A stretch of 7,887 nt of DNA from Candidatus Njordarchaeota archaeon. GTDB taxonomy: Archaea; Asgardarchaeota; Njordarchaeia; Njordarchaeales; Njordarchaeaceae. The stretch's first letter is position 1. Every line of letters starts with the position of its first letter. The translations under genes and the position numbers were made by a program. The notes beneath the pieces are model-generated. The model was not told the origin of the DNA. It searched no databases and saw nothing but the letters and a program-made list of their open reading frames with translations. Of this stretch, positions 1 to 6,323 are shown one piece after another. The stretch is from contig JAHKLF010000065.1 of assembly GCA_029856615.1 (NCBI GenBank), positions 1-7,887 on the forward strand, given 5' to 3'.

Positions 1-207
1 TTTAAGAGACGAAGAAATAACCTGCACTCGATACCCATTTTCATTTAATAACCCCGCAAATTTGCTTAATCCATCATTCCGTGTATTGAATATTGAAAAT
101 GGAGGGGATAAAGTATTTAGAGCGAAACTCCCAACGGTAATTGGATATATTGTAAGTAAAAGGACTATCCAAAAGATTAACTTAAGCAGAGTATATTTTT
201 TAGCCAC
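1..207 (-). CDS. DUF4350-like membrane-anchored protein, N-terminal part only (runs off left edge)
   Basis: The minus strand is open from GTG at 207 through position 1, giving 69 codons without a stop. The GTG lies inside the last codons of the preceding gene (8-base overlap), an arrangement typical of translational coupling. Residues about 8-30 (LLKLIFWIVLLLTIYPITVG) form one hydrophobic segment, a signal anchor or signal peptide. After it comes FSIFNTRNDGLSKFAGLLNENG and then a YRVQVISSS strand. This is the pattern of the DUF4350 N-terminus: a short Asn/Asp-Gly loop, a helix, then a strand for a region 'GY.V..I.S'. The family has no firmly established function; it is commonly found with DUF4129, DUF58 and MoxR genes. 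The reading frame is well supported by its uninterrupted, protein-like composition and its coupling to the upstream gene. The family name is inferred from a short fragment. Confidence 0.7.
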   Translation of the reverse strand, partial: MAKKYTLLKLIFWIVLLLTIYPITVGSFALNTLSPPFSIFNTRNDGLSKFAGLLNENGYRVQVISSSLK

Positions 208-2485
208 GGCTAACACCTTTATTAAGGATACGCTGGATATTAGTTTCGAGTTTTTCTAAAAGCTCGAGCAGTTTTCTAATATCATCCTTCGAGATAATTT
301 TATTTCCAAACAAAATTTTCTCATAAATTGTGACAAGGAAATCCAATATCTCATATAAATCCGTCCTAATTTTGCTTACCTTTCTAATATTCCTCAAAAT
401 TTCTCTTAATGTCATCCATGACTGAATAATTATACCTAATTGCTTAGCAAGTTGGCGAATAAATGTATTAATAATTGAAGCTAATTTCTGGTAATTCTCG
501 CTAATTATAGCTTCCCTAATTTTGTGAATAATTATCTCAATGCCTTCTTCTCCATATTTAATTCGTTTTATTAGAATAACTCTAACATTCATTATGATTA
601 TCAAAAAGGCCATTACAACTATCGGGATAACCAATAGAAACATGTAATAGTTAATTATCGGTGAAGACTCGCCTCCACCGCGAGGTGAATAAATAACCAC
701 TAATATGGTTACGGAAATATTCAGTGATGGAAATATTATTTGAATATCTCCAGCTTCTGTCACATTGACTGTTATCATTACACGGGGCTCTAATATTCCT
801 TGAAAAACACTTAAATCGTTATACAATACTACTATCGGTATCCCTTCGGTACTTCTATTAAAGTCGTCATATAATGATATATTTAGCAATATAATAGAGG
901 GAGTAGTAATGTCTCTAATTACGGGCTCACTTAAGGCCATTATCATGTTTTCTTCTATTATCCATACAAATTCGGATTGATTTACTCTAACTGCTAAGAT
1001 GTAGTAATTGTATACCTCGTATTCTATGGTTATATAATCTGGCTTGTATAATGATGAGTATTCTGCTGTTAGAATAATATCTATCGTTCTATTTGGGATA
1101 TCCCCAGCCAGTTTTATATAAAACTCATAAATCCCTCGTGTATCAGACATCGTTTCATTTAATAAAAGCAATATCTCATTTCCCTGATCTATATAATGCA
1201 TATAACACTTAATTGAAACCCCAGCAAGGCTTTTTCTATCATACAAGTCGCTAACATTACCCCTAATATATATCTCCGCTTTTGAAGAGATGATATCTCC
1301 AGGATCCGGAATTACATCCATTAAATCTAATTTAAGTCTGCTAACAACTCCCAAGAGAAGAGGGCTTACTATATCAATTGTCGCCGCGTCTAAATCTTCA
1401 GCCGTTATTTTGTAGAGCCCCAGTTCGTAACCTGCATTAATAACTAATTCGTATACAAATATTCCGGAACTATTTGTAGTAACCAAGAAATCTCGTATTA
1501 TTGAATCATCAGATGCATTTTTTATTAACAATCTTAATGTTTCCTCTTTAGGATATCCAGTAGCATTTAGAAACCTTCCAATAATGCGCACTTTACTTCC
1601 ATTTCGCTCTATATAAAGAGTTCTGTTTATAGTTTCTTCGTATATTAAATCTATTTTAACAGCTAAGTATACTTCAAATAGTTGCGTAGCGTCCGATATT
1701 GATAAACCTGTTATTATACCATTAACTATCGACTGTTGACTTGCTAGAAACCATGAGGATAAAATATTACTATATTCACTTACGTTAAACTCTACTATCA
1801 CCTTATATGTGCCTGTTTCATCAAAATATATTACATAAGAAGCATCACCATTAGCATCTGTTTCTACAGTTACACTATTGATTAATTCATCGTAATGATA
1901 GACATAAAATGAGAAATTCAAACCTTCTCGCATTAATTTAGTGCCATTATCAAAAAAAGCCCATGCCCTACTGGAGACATTATTTTCAAATAGTGCCAAT
2001 TCGTTTCTATTTAACTCTAAGTTGACGTAAATATAACCATACGTGAAGAACCAGTAGTATGCATAAGTTGGTGCTAATCCCAGTGAGAGGTCCCCTGGGA
2101 ATATAAGGGATAATGTCGTATTTCCTACCGGGGTTTCTAAGGGAAGAAGAAATGATATATTAAATTGCCCGTTACTGTCTGTTTTATATGTGCCTAAATA
2201 GAAATCATTCCCATTAGATGCATTAAGATACAAATAGATATCGGCATTCTCTACAGGAGTACCATCCTCTGTAACTAATGATCCGGATATATTGATTATA
2301 TCTTCTCCTCTAATGAATCTCCCAAGGTAATTTCCTTGGAATGGTAAAAGAAGAAAGGAAGTACTTAAGTTGCTTGAATCTTGATCATCTGTAATACTGC
2401 ATGCTGAATATACGGTATGAGGTAATGATTGCATTATGAGCAATAGCAAGAGAGTTATTATGAAAGTCGCCCTTTCTTTTTTCAT
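200..2485 (-). CDS. Secreted/membrane-anchored glycoprotein with Ig-like ectodomain and DUF4129-like cytosolic domain
   Basis: This 761-residue type I membrane protein starts at ATG 2485, chosen over an in-frame TTG 15 bases upstream because GGAG (2493-2496) lies 7 bases before the ATG. Residues 1-28 are a signal peptide (MKKER, then a Leu/Ile-rich core, ending near YSAC). Residues about 30-605 are beta-strand-rich. They contain repeated carboxypeptidase-regulatory or Ig-like signatures such as 'G.lv.edGtPV.nA.I', 'T.snGqF..sf' and 'T.ssGiFvYel', at roughly 65-115, 210-235 and 335-360. The ectodomain holds 22 N-X-S/T sequons; none follows the membrane helix (about 612-633), which fits an outside/inside orientation. 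The last 120 residues are helical. They contain LGI...SWMTLREIL, IYEKILFGN and a final Leu-rich helix, matching the layout of DUF4129 (TPREY-like turn, then 'lfE...FG'). It overlaps the DUF4350-like gene downstream. A role in cell-surface binding or envelope maintenance is inference only; no catalytic residues are visible. Confidence 0.85.
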   Translation of the reverse strand: MKKERATFIITLLLLLIMQSLPHTVYSACSITDDQDSSNLSTSFLLLPFQGNYLGRFIRGEDIINISGSLVTEDGTPVENADIYLYLNASNGNDFYLGTYKTDSNGQFNISFLLPLETPVGNTTLSLIFPGDLSLGLAPTYAYYWFFTYGYIYVNLELNRNELALFENNVSSRAWAFFDNGTKLMREGLNFSFYVYHYDELINSVTVETDANGDASYVIYFDETGTYKVIVEFNVSEYSNILSSWFLASQQSIVNGIITGLSISDATQLFEVYLAVKIDLIYEETINRTLYIERNGSKVRIIGRFLNATGYPKEETLRLLIKNASDDSIIRDFLVTTNSSGIFVYELVINAGYELGLYKITAEDLDAATIDIVSPLLLGVVSRLKLDLMDVIPDPGDIISSKAEIYIRGNVSDLYDRKSLAGVSIKCYMHYIDQGNEILLLLNETMSDTRGIYEFYIKLAGDIPNRTIDIILTAEYSSLYKPDYITIEYEVYNYYILAVRVNQSEFVWIIEENMIMALSEPVIRDITTPSIILLNISLYDDFNRSTEGIPIVVLYNDLSVFQGILEPRVMITVNVTEAGDIQIIFPSLNISVTILVVIYSPRGGGESSPIINYYMFLLVIPIVVMAFLIIIMNVRVILIKRIKYGEEGIEIIIHKIREAIISENYQKLASIINTFIRQLAKQLGIIIQSWMTLREILRNIRKVSKIRTDLYEILDFLVTIYEKILFGNKIISKDDIRKLLELLEKLETNIQRILNKGVSRG

Positions 2486-2492
2486 GCATAAT

Positions 2493-2496
2493 CTCC
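2493..2496 (-). promoter_or_regulatory. Ribosome binding site (GGAG) deciding the start at 2485
   Basis: On the minus strand GGAG is followed by seven bases and then ATG (2485-2483). It complements the archaeal 16S 3' end and sits at normal spacing. The upstream in-frame TTG at 2500 has no such site, so the shorter protein is preferred. Confidence 0.6.
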
Positions 2497-2550
2497 ACAA
2501 ATATTACAGTAATCTGGTTTTTGCTTGAAAAATCCGTTAGCCATGGTGCT

Positions 2551-2562
2551 AAATATATCTAA
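2551..2562 (-). promoter_or_regulatory. Possible TATA box for the DUF4129-like gene
   Basis: On the minus strand TTAGATATATTT lies about 70 bases upstream of the ATG at 2485. With usual archaeal spacing it would start transcription near 2530, giving a leader of about 45 bases that includes the GGAG site. Because the gap to the upstream coiled-coil gene is 92 bases, an independent promoter is plausible, but read-through from upstream is equally possible. The call rests on A+T-rich sequence alone. Confidence 0.3.
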
Positions 2563-2577
2563 TATCAAAGGCACAAT

Positions 2578-4425
2578 TTAGGCCTTTAGGCCTTTGTATA
2601 TAATCTTATCCCCTTCAATTTTAATGATACCAGCTCTCACTAATTTTAAAAGCTCTCTTGTTAATTGAGCTTTGTTAACTCCTAGTGTGGCAGCCAGCGA
2701 ATCCAAAGATATCGTTTTAGCATTTTTAATTACTAAGTAAGCATTTCCAAGCCAAGAAAGACTCAAGATTTTTTCAAATTCCTCTATGGATGGTTTTACT
2801 TTCTCTAGTTCATTAGTGATTTCACTTAATCTGTTTCTTAGTAATTCATTTTCACTATTAAGTCTTAAAATCTGCTCAGATTTTTTCTCAATCTCTTGAG
2901 ATAATTCATCCTTCAAATTATTTAAACGTCGTACCTCTTCTTCCAGCAAGGCTATTTTTTCCTTTAATACCTTGTTCTCTGAAGAAAGCTCGGATAGTTG
3001 CTTTGTTTTTTCAGAAAGCTCGTCTCTCAATCTTTTAAACTCTCGAACAAGAGTCTTAAATAATTCTTCGTATTTTCGCTCAACACCTTCCTTTAAAATT
3101 CTTTCTTCCTCGACCGTCATAGCTTCTTTTGTCGTTTTAAGTTCTTTAATCCATTCATCTAAAACGTTTTTAATACCACTTAATTCCTCTAATCTTGCCT
3201 CTAATTCTCTTATTCTCTCATCTCTTTCTTTAATTGCCTTAACATACGATGCTTTAACTTCCTCTAACTTTGGTATTTCTGATCTCAGTACTTCGATGCG
3301 CGCTTCTAGTTCTTTTATTTTCGCATCTCTCTCGTCAAGTAGTTTTAATAGTTTATCATACTCACTCTTCATTTTGTCATACTCTTCTTTTATAGCGTCA
3401 AATTCCTCCTTAAACTTACGCAATTTTTCTAGCTCCTCTCGTAATTTCGCAATTTCGTTCTCCTTCTCTTGTAATTTAGTCTCGTATTCTTTTCTAATGC
3501 TATCTAGCTCAATAATAAGATGCTCGCGCTCTTTTTCAAGAGATTCTTTTATGTTCTTGAGATCTTCGTGACGCTTAAGCAATTCATTATACTTCTCTTC
3601 TAATTCTCTTAATTTTGCTTCTTTACTTTCGAGAACCTTCCTTGTATTTACCAATTCTTCTTCCAGTTTTTTAACTTCCTCGGGTTTTATCGCAATAGTA
3701 GCTTTTTCCTTTAGTTGATTTTCAAGTAATTTTATCCTCTCTTGTAAGTTTGTGATCTCTTTTTTGAGTTCTCTATTTTCTTCAAAAAGCTTTTCTGTTT
3801 CCTCGCGTGTTCTGTGAGCTTCCTCAGACATAAGAGATGTATATCCAGAAATCCAATCGCTATACATTTTTCGTATTTCTTCGAGAGACTTATGGAGGAC
3901 TTTTAATCTTTCATTTACACTTGAGTATATTGGCAACATTGTTTCTAATACATTTTTCATGATCTCTCTTTCCCGTTGCGCTAATACTCTCTCGGTCACA
4001 TCTTCATATAGCCTCTTTAAGTGCCTTTCCATATACTTTAGTCTTAATTTTTCAGCAAAAGCACGTGCAATGTCTCTTCCTAGTTCTCTTATTCCCGTCC
4101 TTAATTCTGAAATTTGCTTTTTTAACGCGTTTTTAAAATCTTCCTGAAAAGATGATAGTGTCGATGAGACCTCATCTATCACTTTATTAATACTCTCTTG
4201 AATGAGTGCGTCAAAGGATTCTATTTCTTCTCCCGGAACAGCTGGTTTAAATCCTTCCTCAAATTCGAGAGAATCCGCCTTAATAACAACTCTTTCTTTT
4301 TCCTCTAGCCTCTCTCGTTCAGCTAAGCGAACTCCAGCTAATAGACTTTCCACAATTTCCTCTTCTAATGTCTTTCTTTCCTCCTTCTTTTTACTCTCGC
4401 GTTCAGTATCAGACAAAGATAACAC
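2578..4425 (-). CDS. Long coiled-coil protein with C-terminal winged-helix domain
   Basis: This 615-residue protein has no signal peptide or membrane helix and is therefore cytoplasmic. Residues 1-50 are highly charged, and 68-200 are helical (Arg/Lys/Glu-rich with Trp191). Residues about 204-545 are near-continuous heptad sequence rich in Glu, Lys and Leu, with likely interruptions around 241-250 (TIAIKPEE) and 430-440. Residues about 553-612 look like a winged helix: a helix (LGNAYLVIKNA), 'SLDSLAATLGVNKAQLTRELLKLVRAG' as helix-turn-helix, then a wing IIKIEGDKIIYKG. There is no Walker A or B motif, so it is not an SMC/Rad50 ATPase. Known coiled-coil/HTH proteins suggest DNA binding plus oligomerisation, but I recognise no named family. 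The start is GTG 4425, near the predicted transcription start (leaderless). TTG 4416, with GGTG at 4426-4423 and six bases of spacing, is an alternative that would shorten the protein by three residues. Confidence 0.85.
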   Translation of the reverse strand: MLSLSDTERESKKKEERKTLEEEIVESLLAGVRLAERERLEEKERVVIKADSLEFEEGFKPAVPGEEIESFDALIQESINKVIDEVSSTLSSFQEDFKNALKKQISELRTGIRELGRDIARAFAEKLRLKYMERHLKRLYEDVTERVLAQREREIMKNVLETMLPIYSSVNERLKVLHKSLEEIRKMYSDWISGYTSLMSEEAHRTREETEKLFEENRELKKEITNLQERIKLLENQLKEKATIAIKPEEVKKLEEELVNTRKVLESKEAKLRELEEKYNELLKRHEDLKNIKESLEKEREHLIIELDSIRKEYETKLQEKENEIAKLREELEKLRKFKEEFDAIKEEYDKMKSEYDKLLKLLDERDAKIKELEARIEVLRSEIPKLEEVKASYVKAIKERDERIRELEARLEELSGIKNVLDEWIKELKTTKEAMTVEEERILKEGVERKYEELFKTLVREFKRLRDELSEKTKQLSELSSENKVLKEKIALLEEEVRRLNNLKDELSQEIEKKSEQILRLNSENELLRNRLSEITNELEKVKPSIEEFEKILSLSWLGNAYLVIKNAKTISLDSLAATLGVNKAQLTRELLKLVRAGIIKIEGDKIIYKGLKA

Positions 4426-4447
4426 CTTAAAAGTTCAGAAGTACCAG

Positions 4448-4461
4448 ATTTATTAAAAAAT
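4448..4461 (-). promoter_or_regulatory. Probable TATA box for the coiled-coil gene
   Basis: The minus strand reads ATTTTTTAATAAAT, centred about 28 bases before the GTG at 4425. That spacing would put transcription initiation at or just before the start codon, i.e. a leaderless or near-leaderless mRNA. The box lies in the 110-base divergent region shared with pcm. Confidence 0.45.
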
Positions 4462-4485
4462 GAATCTTAATCTAAAGTTGTGTTG

Positions 4486-4495
4486 TTATATTAAT
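4486..4495 (+). promoter_or_regulatory. Probable TATA box for pcm
   Basis: TTATATTAAT lies about 45 bases upstream of the pcm ATG. A start about 26 bases downstream (near 4516) would leave a leader of about 20 bases carrying AAAAGG (4525-4530) five bases before the ATG. It is divergent from the promoter of the coiled-coil gene, with the two boxes about 30 bases apart, so the two could compete or share a regulator. Confidence 0.4.
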
Positions 4496-4535
4496 AATTT
4501 AAGAATATTCATTAAGAGTTACACAAAAGGTTAAA

Positions 4536-5297
4536 ATGGTGCCAAGAGAAGTAAGAGAGAATTGCAAACCTCTTCCATCAATCGACAAGAGACTGTATGA
4601 TAAAATTAAGAGAATGAAAATGGATCTATATGAATTCTTTAAACGCGTGAGATTAGTCTCAGATCGCATTTTGGAGGCTTTCTTACGAGTACCGCGAGAA
4701 TTCTTTGTTTTACCGCAATACATCAAATACGCTTACGTTGATGAACCACTACCATTGGTGGACGGAGCTACAATATCCGCCATTAGCATGTCACTATTAC
4801 TCTGCGAATATGCGGAGTTAAAACTCGGGGATGAAGTGCTAGAGGTTGGCACTGGTAGCGGCTATCAAGCGGCCTTGATAGCCGAAATCGTATGCCCTAA
4901 GAGTCATGAGGGTACCATATTAGCGTGCTCAAACAATAAGCCTGTATGTACAATAGAAATCTCGGAAAAATTGTATAAAATGGGAAAAGAAAACCTTGAG
5001 AGATTATGCTATACCAAATGCGTTGATGTAAGGCTCGGAGATGGTACATTAGGTTGGCCCGAAAAATATAGGAAATTTGATGCCATCATCATAACAGCCG
5101 CTGGTGATAAAATTCCTCCTCCTCTATTGAAACAATTAAAAGTAGGGGGCAGACTCATTATGCCTCTAGGAACAGGTTTTTGGCAGAGACTTATTCGCGC
5201 AAGAAAACTCGGACCTAATGCTGAGGACATTAAGATCGAATACCTTGAAGATGTTAGATTTGTACCTCTTAGAGGGGCATATGGCGTTAAGGAATAA
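4536..5297 (+). CDS. pcm: Protein-L-isoaspartate O-methyltransferase (PCMT)
   Basis: This enzyme uses S-adenosylmethionine to methylate L-isoaspartyl residues in damaged proteins, starting their repair in the cytoplasm. The 253 residues show the family order. VPREFFV (52-58) and AYVDEPLP (66-73) come first, then the substrate loop GATISAISM (77-85). SAM motif I is VLEVGTGSGYQAALIA (101-116) and the ribose-binding acid is E141 in CTIEIS. Later motifs are RLGDGTLGWPE (166-176), FDAIIITAAGDKIPPPLLKQL (181-201) and GGRLIMPLGTG (204-214). The end FVPLRGAYGVKE is like thermococcal Pcm. The start has AAAAGG five bases upstream; an N-terminal extension of about 27 residues precedes the usual family start, where Met27 or Met29 are alternatives. 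Two oddities are an insertion at about 119-138 carrying three cysteines between motif I and the acidic strand, and Ser where many homologues have His in 'ISAPHM'. It appears monocistronic, followed by a T7 run. Confidence 0.93.
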   Translation: MVPREVRENCKPLPSIDKRLYDKIKRMKMDLYEFFKRVRLVSDRILEAFLRVPREFFVLPQYIKYAYVDEPLPLVDGATISAISMSLLLCEYAELKLGDEVLEVGTGSGYQAALIAEIVCPKSHEGTILACSNNKPVCTIEISEKLYKMGKENLERLCYTKCVDVRLGDGTLGWPEKYRKFDAIIITAAGDKIPPPLLKQLKVGGRLIMPLGTGFWQRLIRARKLGPNAEDIKIEYLEDVRFVPLRGAYGVKE

Positions 5298-5338
5298 CCG
5301 ACTATTGTTAATTAATACTTTTTGAAATAATACCGTGC

Positions 5339-5350
5339 ATTAATTTATCC
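5339..5350 (+). promoter_or_regulatory. Possible TATA box for the C/D sRNA and ksgA
   Basis: ATTAATTTATCC is centred near 5345. Standard archaeal spacing places the start at about 5371, four bases before the closing stem of the C/D sRNA. No better promoter lies between the sRNA and ksgA, so the same promoter probably also serves ksgA. Confidence 0.4.
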
Positions 5351-5359
5351 TAAAGAGCA

Positions 5360-5366
5360 TTTTTTT
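5360..5366 (+). terminator. Oligo-T run, possible pcm terminator
   Basis: Seven consecutive T residues lie 63 bases after the pcm stop codon, with a shorter T5 run at 5319-5323. Archaeal RNA polymerase commonly terminates at such runs without a hairpin. The T7 run lies just upstream of the predicted sRNA start, so it would not stop sRNA transcription. Confidence 0.4.
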
Positions 5367-5374
5367 CATATTAT

Positions 5375-5436
5375 GGGTTTATGATGATATCGCCACCATC
5401 TGAGCAAAGATGATGAGAAACTACTTCCTGAAACCT
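5375..5436 (+). ncRNA. Box C/D small RNA (guide for 2'-O-methylation)
   Basis: All four archaeal C/D elements are present in order. Box C is ATGATGA (5381-5387), box D' CTGA (5400-5403), box C' ATGATGA (5410-5416) and box D CTGA (5428-5431). The C-D' spacer is 12 bases and the C'-D spacer 11, matching the compact symmetrical archaeal type; D' and C' are 6 bases apart. A closing stem pairs GGTT (5376-5379) with AACC (5432-5435), extended by G5375-U5436, making the terminal kink-turn bound by L7Ae. By the rule of the fifth base upstream of D or D', the guides TATCGCCACCAT and GAAACTACTTC each direct methylation of a U in the target. Nop5 and fibrillarin would complete the complex. The RNA sits entirely in the pcm-ksgA gap, ending 12 bases before the ksgA ATG. 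The target assignment is uncertain. Confidence 0.85.
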
Positions 5437-5448
5437 TAATACGGTGTC

Positions 5449-6306
5449 ATGAAATTGAGCATTAGATATGAAATAGAGCATCTTTGCTCTTTATTTGGAG
5501 TTAAACTAAATCCCAGTAGAGGACAGCATTTCTTATTATCTAGGAAGATTTTGTCAAAAGAGGTTCGTGTAGCTGAACTTAATGATAACGATATTGTTCT
5601 AGATATTGGCGCTGGATTTGGATTTTTAACGGAAGAAATTGCAAAGTATGCAAAAATGGTCTATGCAATAGAAATTGATCCTTTAATTGCTAGAGTTTTT
5701 GAATGGCGATTATCGTCAGAGATCGATAAGGGAAAGATAAAACTTATAGTCGCTGATGCATTACAAATTCCTTTTCCCGAAGAAATTACAGCTATAATAT
5801 CTAATCCACCCTACCATGTGATATCGCCTCTCATAATCAAGATTTTACGCGAATGTTTCTCAAAGGAAAATTTTAGAATCGCTGTAATGATTCTGCAGCA
5901 AGAATACATTAAGAGACTTTTTGCTAAACCAGGAAGCAAGCATTGGGGTCGTATATCCGCTGCTTTCCGGTATTTTGCAAAGGGAAAAATCATTCAAAAA
6001 ATTCCCAGAAAGTATTTCTTCCCTCGACCTGAAGTTGACTCTGTGCTCATAAAAATTTGGCCAATTAGTTCTGAGCATCTCATAGATTTTGGTACGTTTG
6101 AGAAGGTAACTAATATCCTTTTTATAGCTCCGAATAAAAAAGTAAGAAGAGTTTTAAGAGATTACTTGAAGGTCAATACTTCAAACTGGCGATCGCTCTT
6201 ATCTTATATTGAGAAAAATATTAACCTTGAAAAGCGAATACGCCAACTAACTGTCGAGGAGATAGAAAAAATAGCCTTTTATTTAAGAGAAAGAAATATT
6301 GTATAA
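5449..6306 (+). CDS. ksgA: 16S rRNA (adenine(1518/1519)-N6)-dimethyltransferase KsgA/Dim1
   Basis: This enzyme dimethylates two adjacent adenines in the 3'-terminal hairpin of SSU rRNA during late small-subunit assembly, using SAM. The 285 residues carry GQHFL (25-29) and motif I LDIGAGFGFLT (51-61). They also carry acidic E75 in YAIEID, the adenine-binding D103 in VADALQ, motif IV SNPPYHVISP (118-127) and the family's FFPRPEVDSVLIKIWP (190-205). The C-terminal helical domain is about 210-285. Motif IV has NPPY rather than the more usual N-[LIV]-P-Y, still compatible with N6-adenine methylation. The ATG fits the family N-terminus well. A GGTG lies only two bases before it, which is close for a Shine-Dalgarno site. 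The gene is preceded immediately by a C/D sRNA and ends tail to tail with porB, 17 bases away. Confidence 0.95.
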   Translation: MKLSIRYEIEHLCSLFGVKLNPSRGQHFLLSRKILSKEVRVAELNDNDIVLDIGAGFGFLTEEIAKYAKMVYAIEIDPLIARVFEWRLSSEIDKGKIKLIVADALQIPFPEEITAIISNPPYHVISPLIIKILRECFSKENFRIAVMILQQEYIKRLFAKPGSKHWGRISAAFRYFAKGKIIQKIPRKYFFPRPEVDSVLIKIWPISSEHLIDFGTFEKVTNILFIAPNKKVRRVLRDYLKVNTSNWRSLLSYIEKNINLEKRIRQLTVEEIEKIAFYLRERNIV

Positions 6307-6319
6307 AAAAATTAAAAAA
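6305..6319 (-). terminator. Oligo-T terminator after porB
   Basis: On the minus strand, TTTTTT AA TTTTTTT begins four bases after the porB stop. Two T-runs of 6 and 7 form a strong archaeal intrinsic terminator and mark the end of the por operon. The sequence overlaps the ksgA stop codon on the other strand. Confidence 0.65.
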
Positions 6320-6323
6320 GACT

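Noticed and set aside
62..259. Plus-strand open frame of 65 codons
   Set aside because: It is antisense to the GTG-started DUF4350-like frame and to the tail of the DUF4129-like gene, both better supported, and its product is unlike any protein family I recognise.
2580..2596. Tandem AGGCCTTT repeat as a possible operator
   Set aside because: It encodes the KGLKA end of the coiled-coil protein and its stop; two copies of 8 bases are not enough to claim a regulatory site.
2972..3571. Plus-strand 199-codon frame, Ser-rich
   Set aside because: It is the mirror of the Glu/Lys/Leu coiled coil on the minus strand. Antisense of GAA/CTT/AGA-rich codons automatically gives Ser/Phe/Leu-rich open frames; the same applies to plus-strand frames at 3959-4147 and 4202-4456.
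4499..4726. Minus-strand frame of 75 codons across the pcm start
   Set aside because: It is antisense to the pcm N-terminus and its promoter, with no ribosome site or family resemblance.
5811..6078. Minus-strand frames inside ksgA
   Set aside because: These are shadows of a strongly recognisable gene, with no independent evidence.
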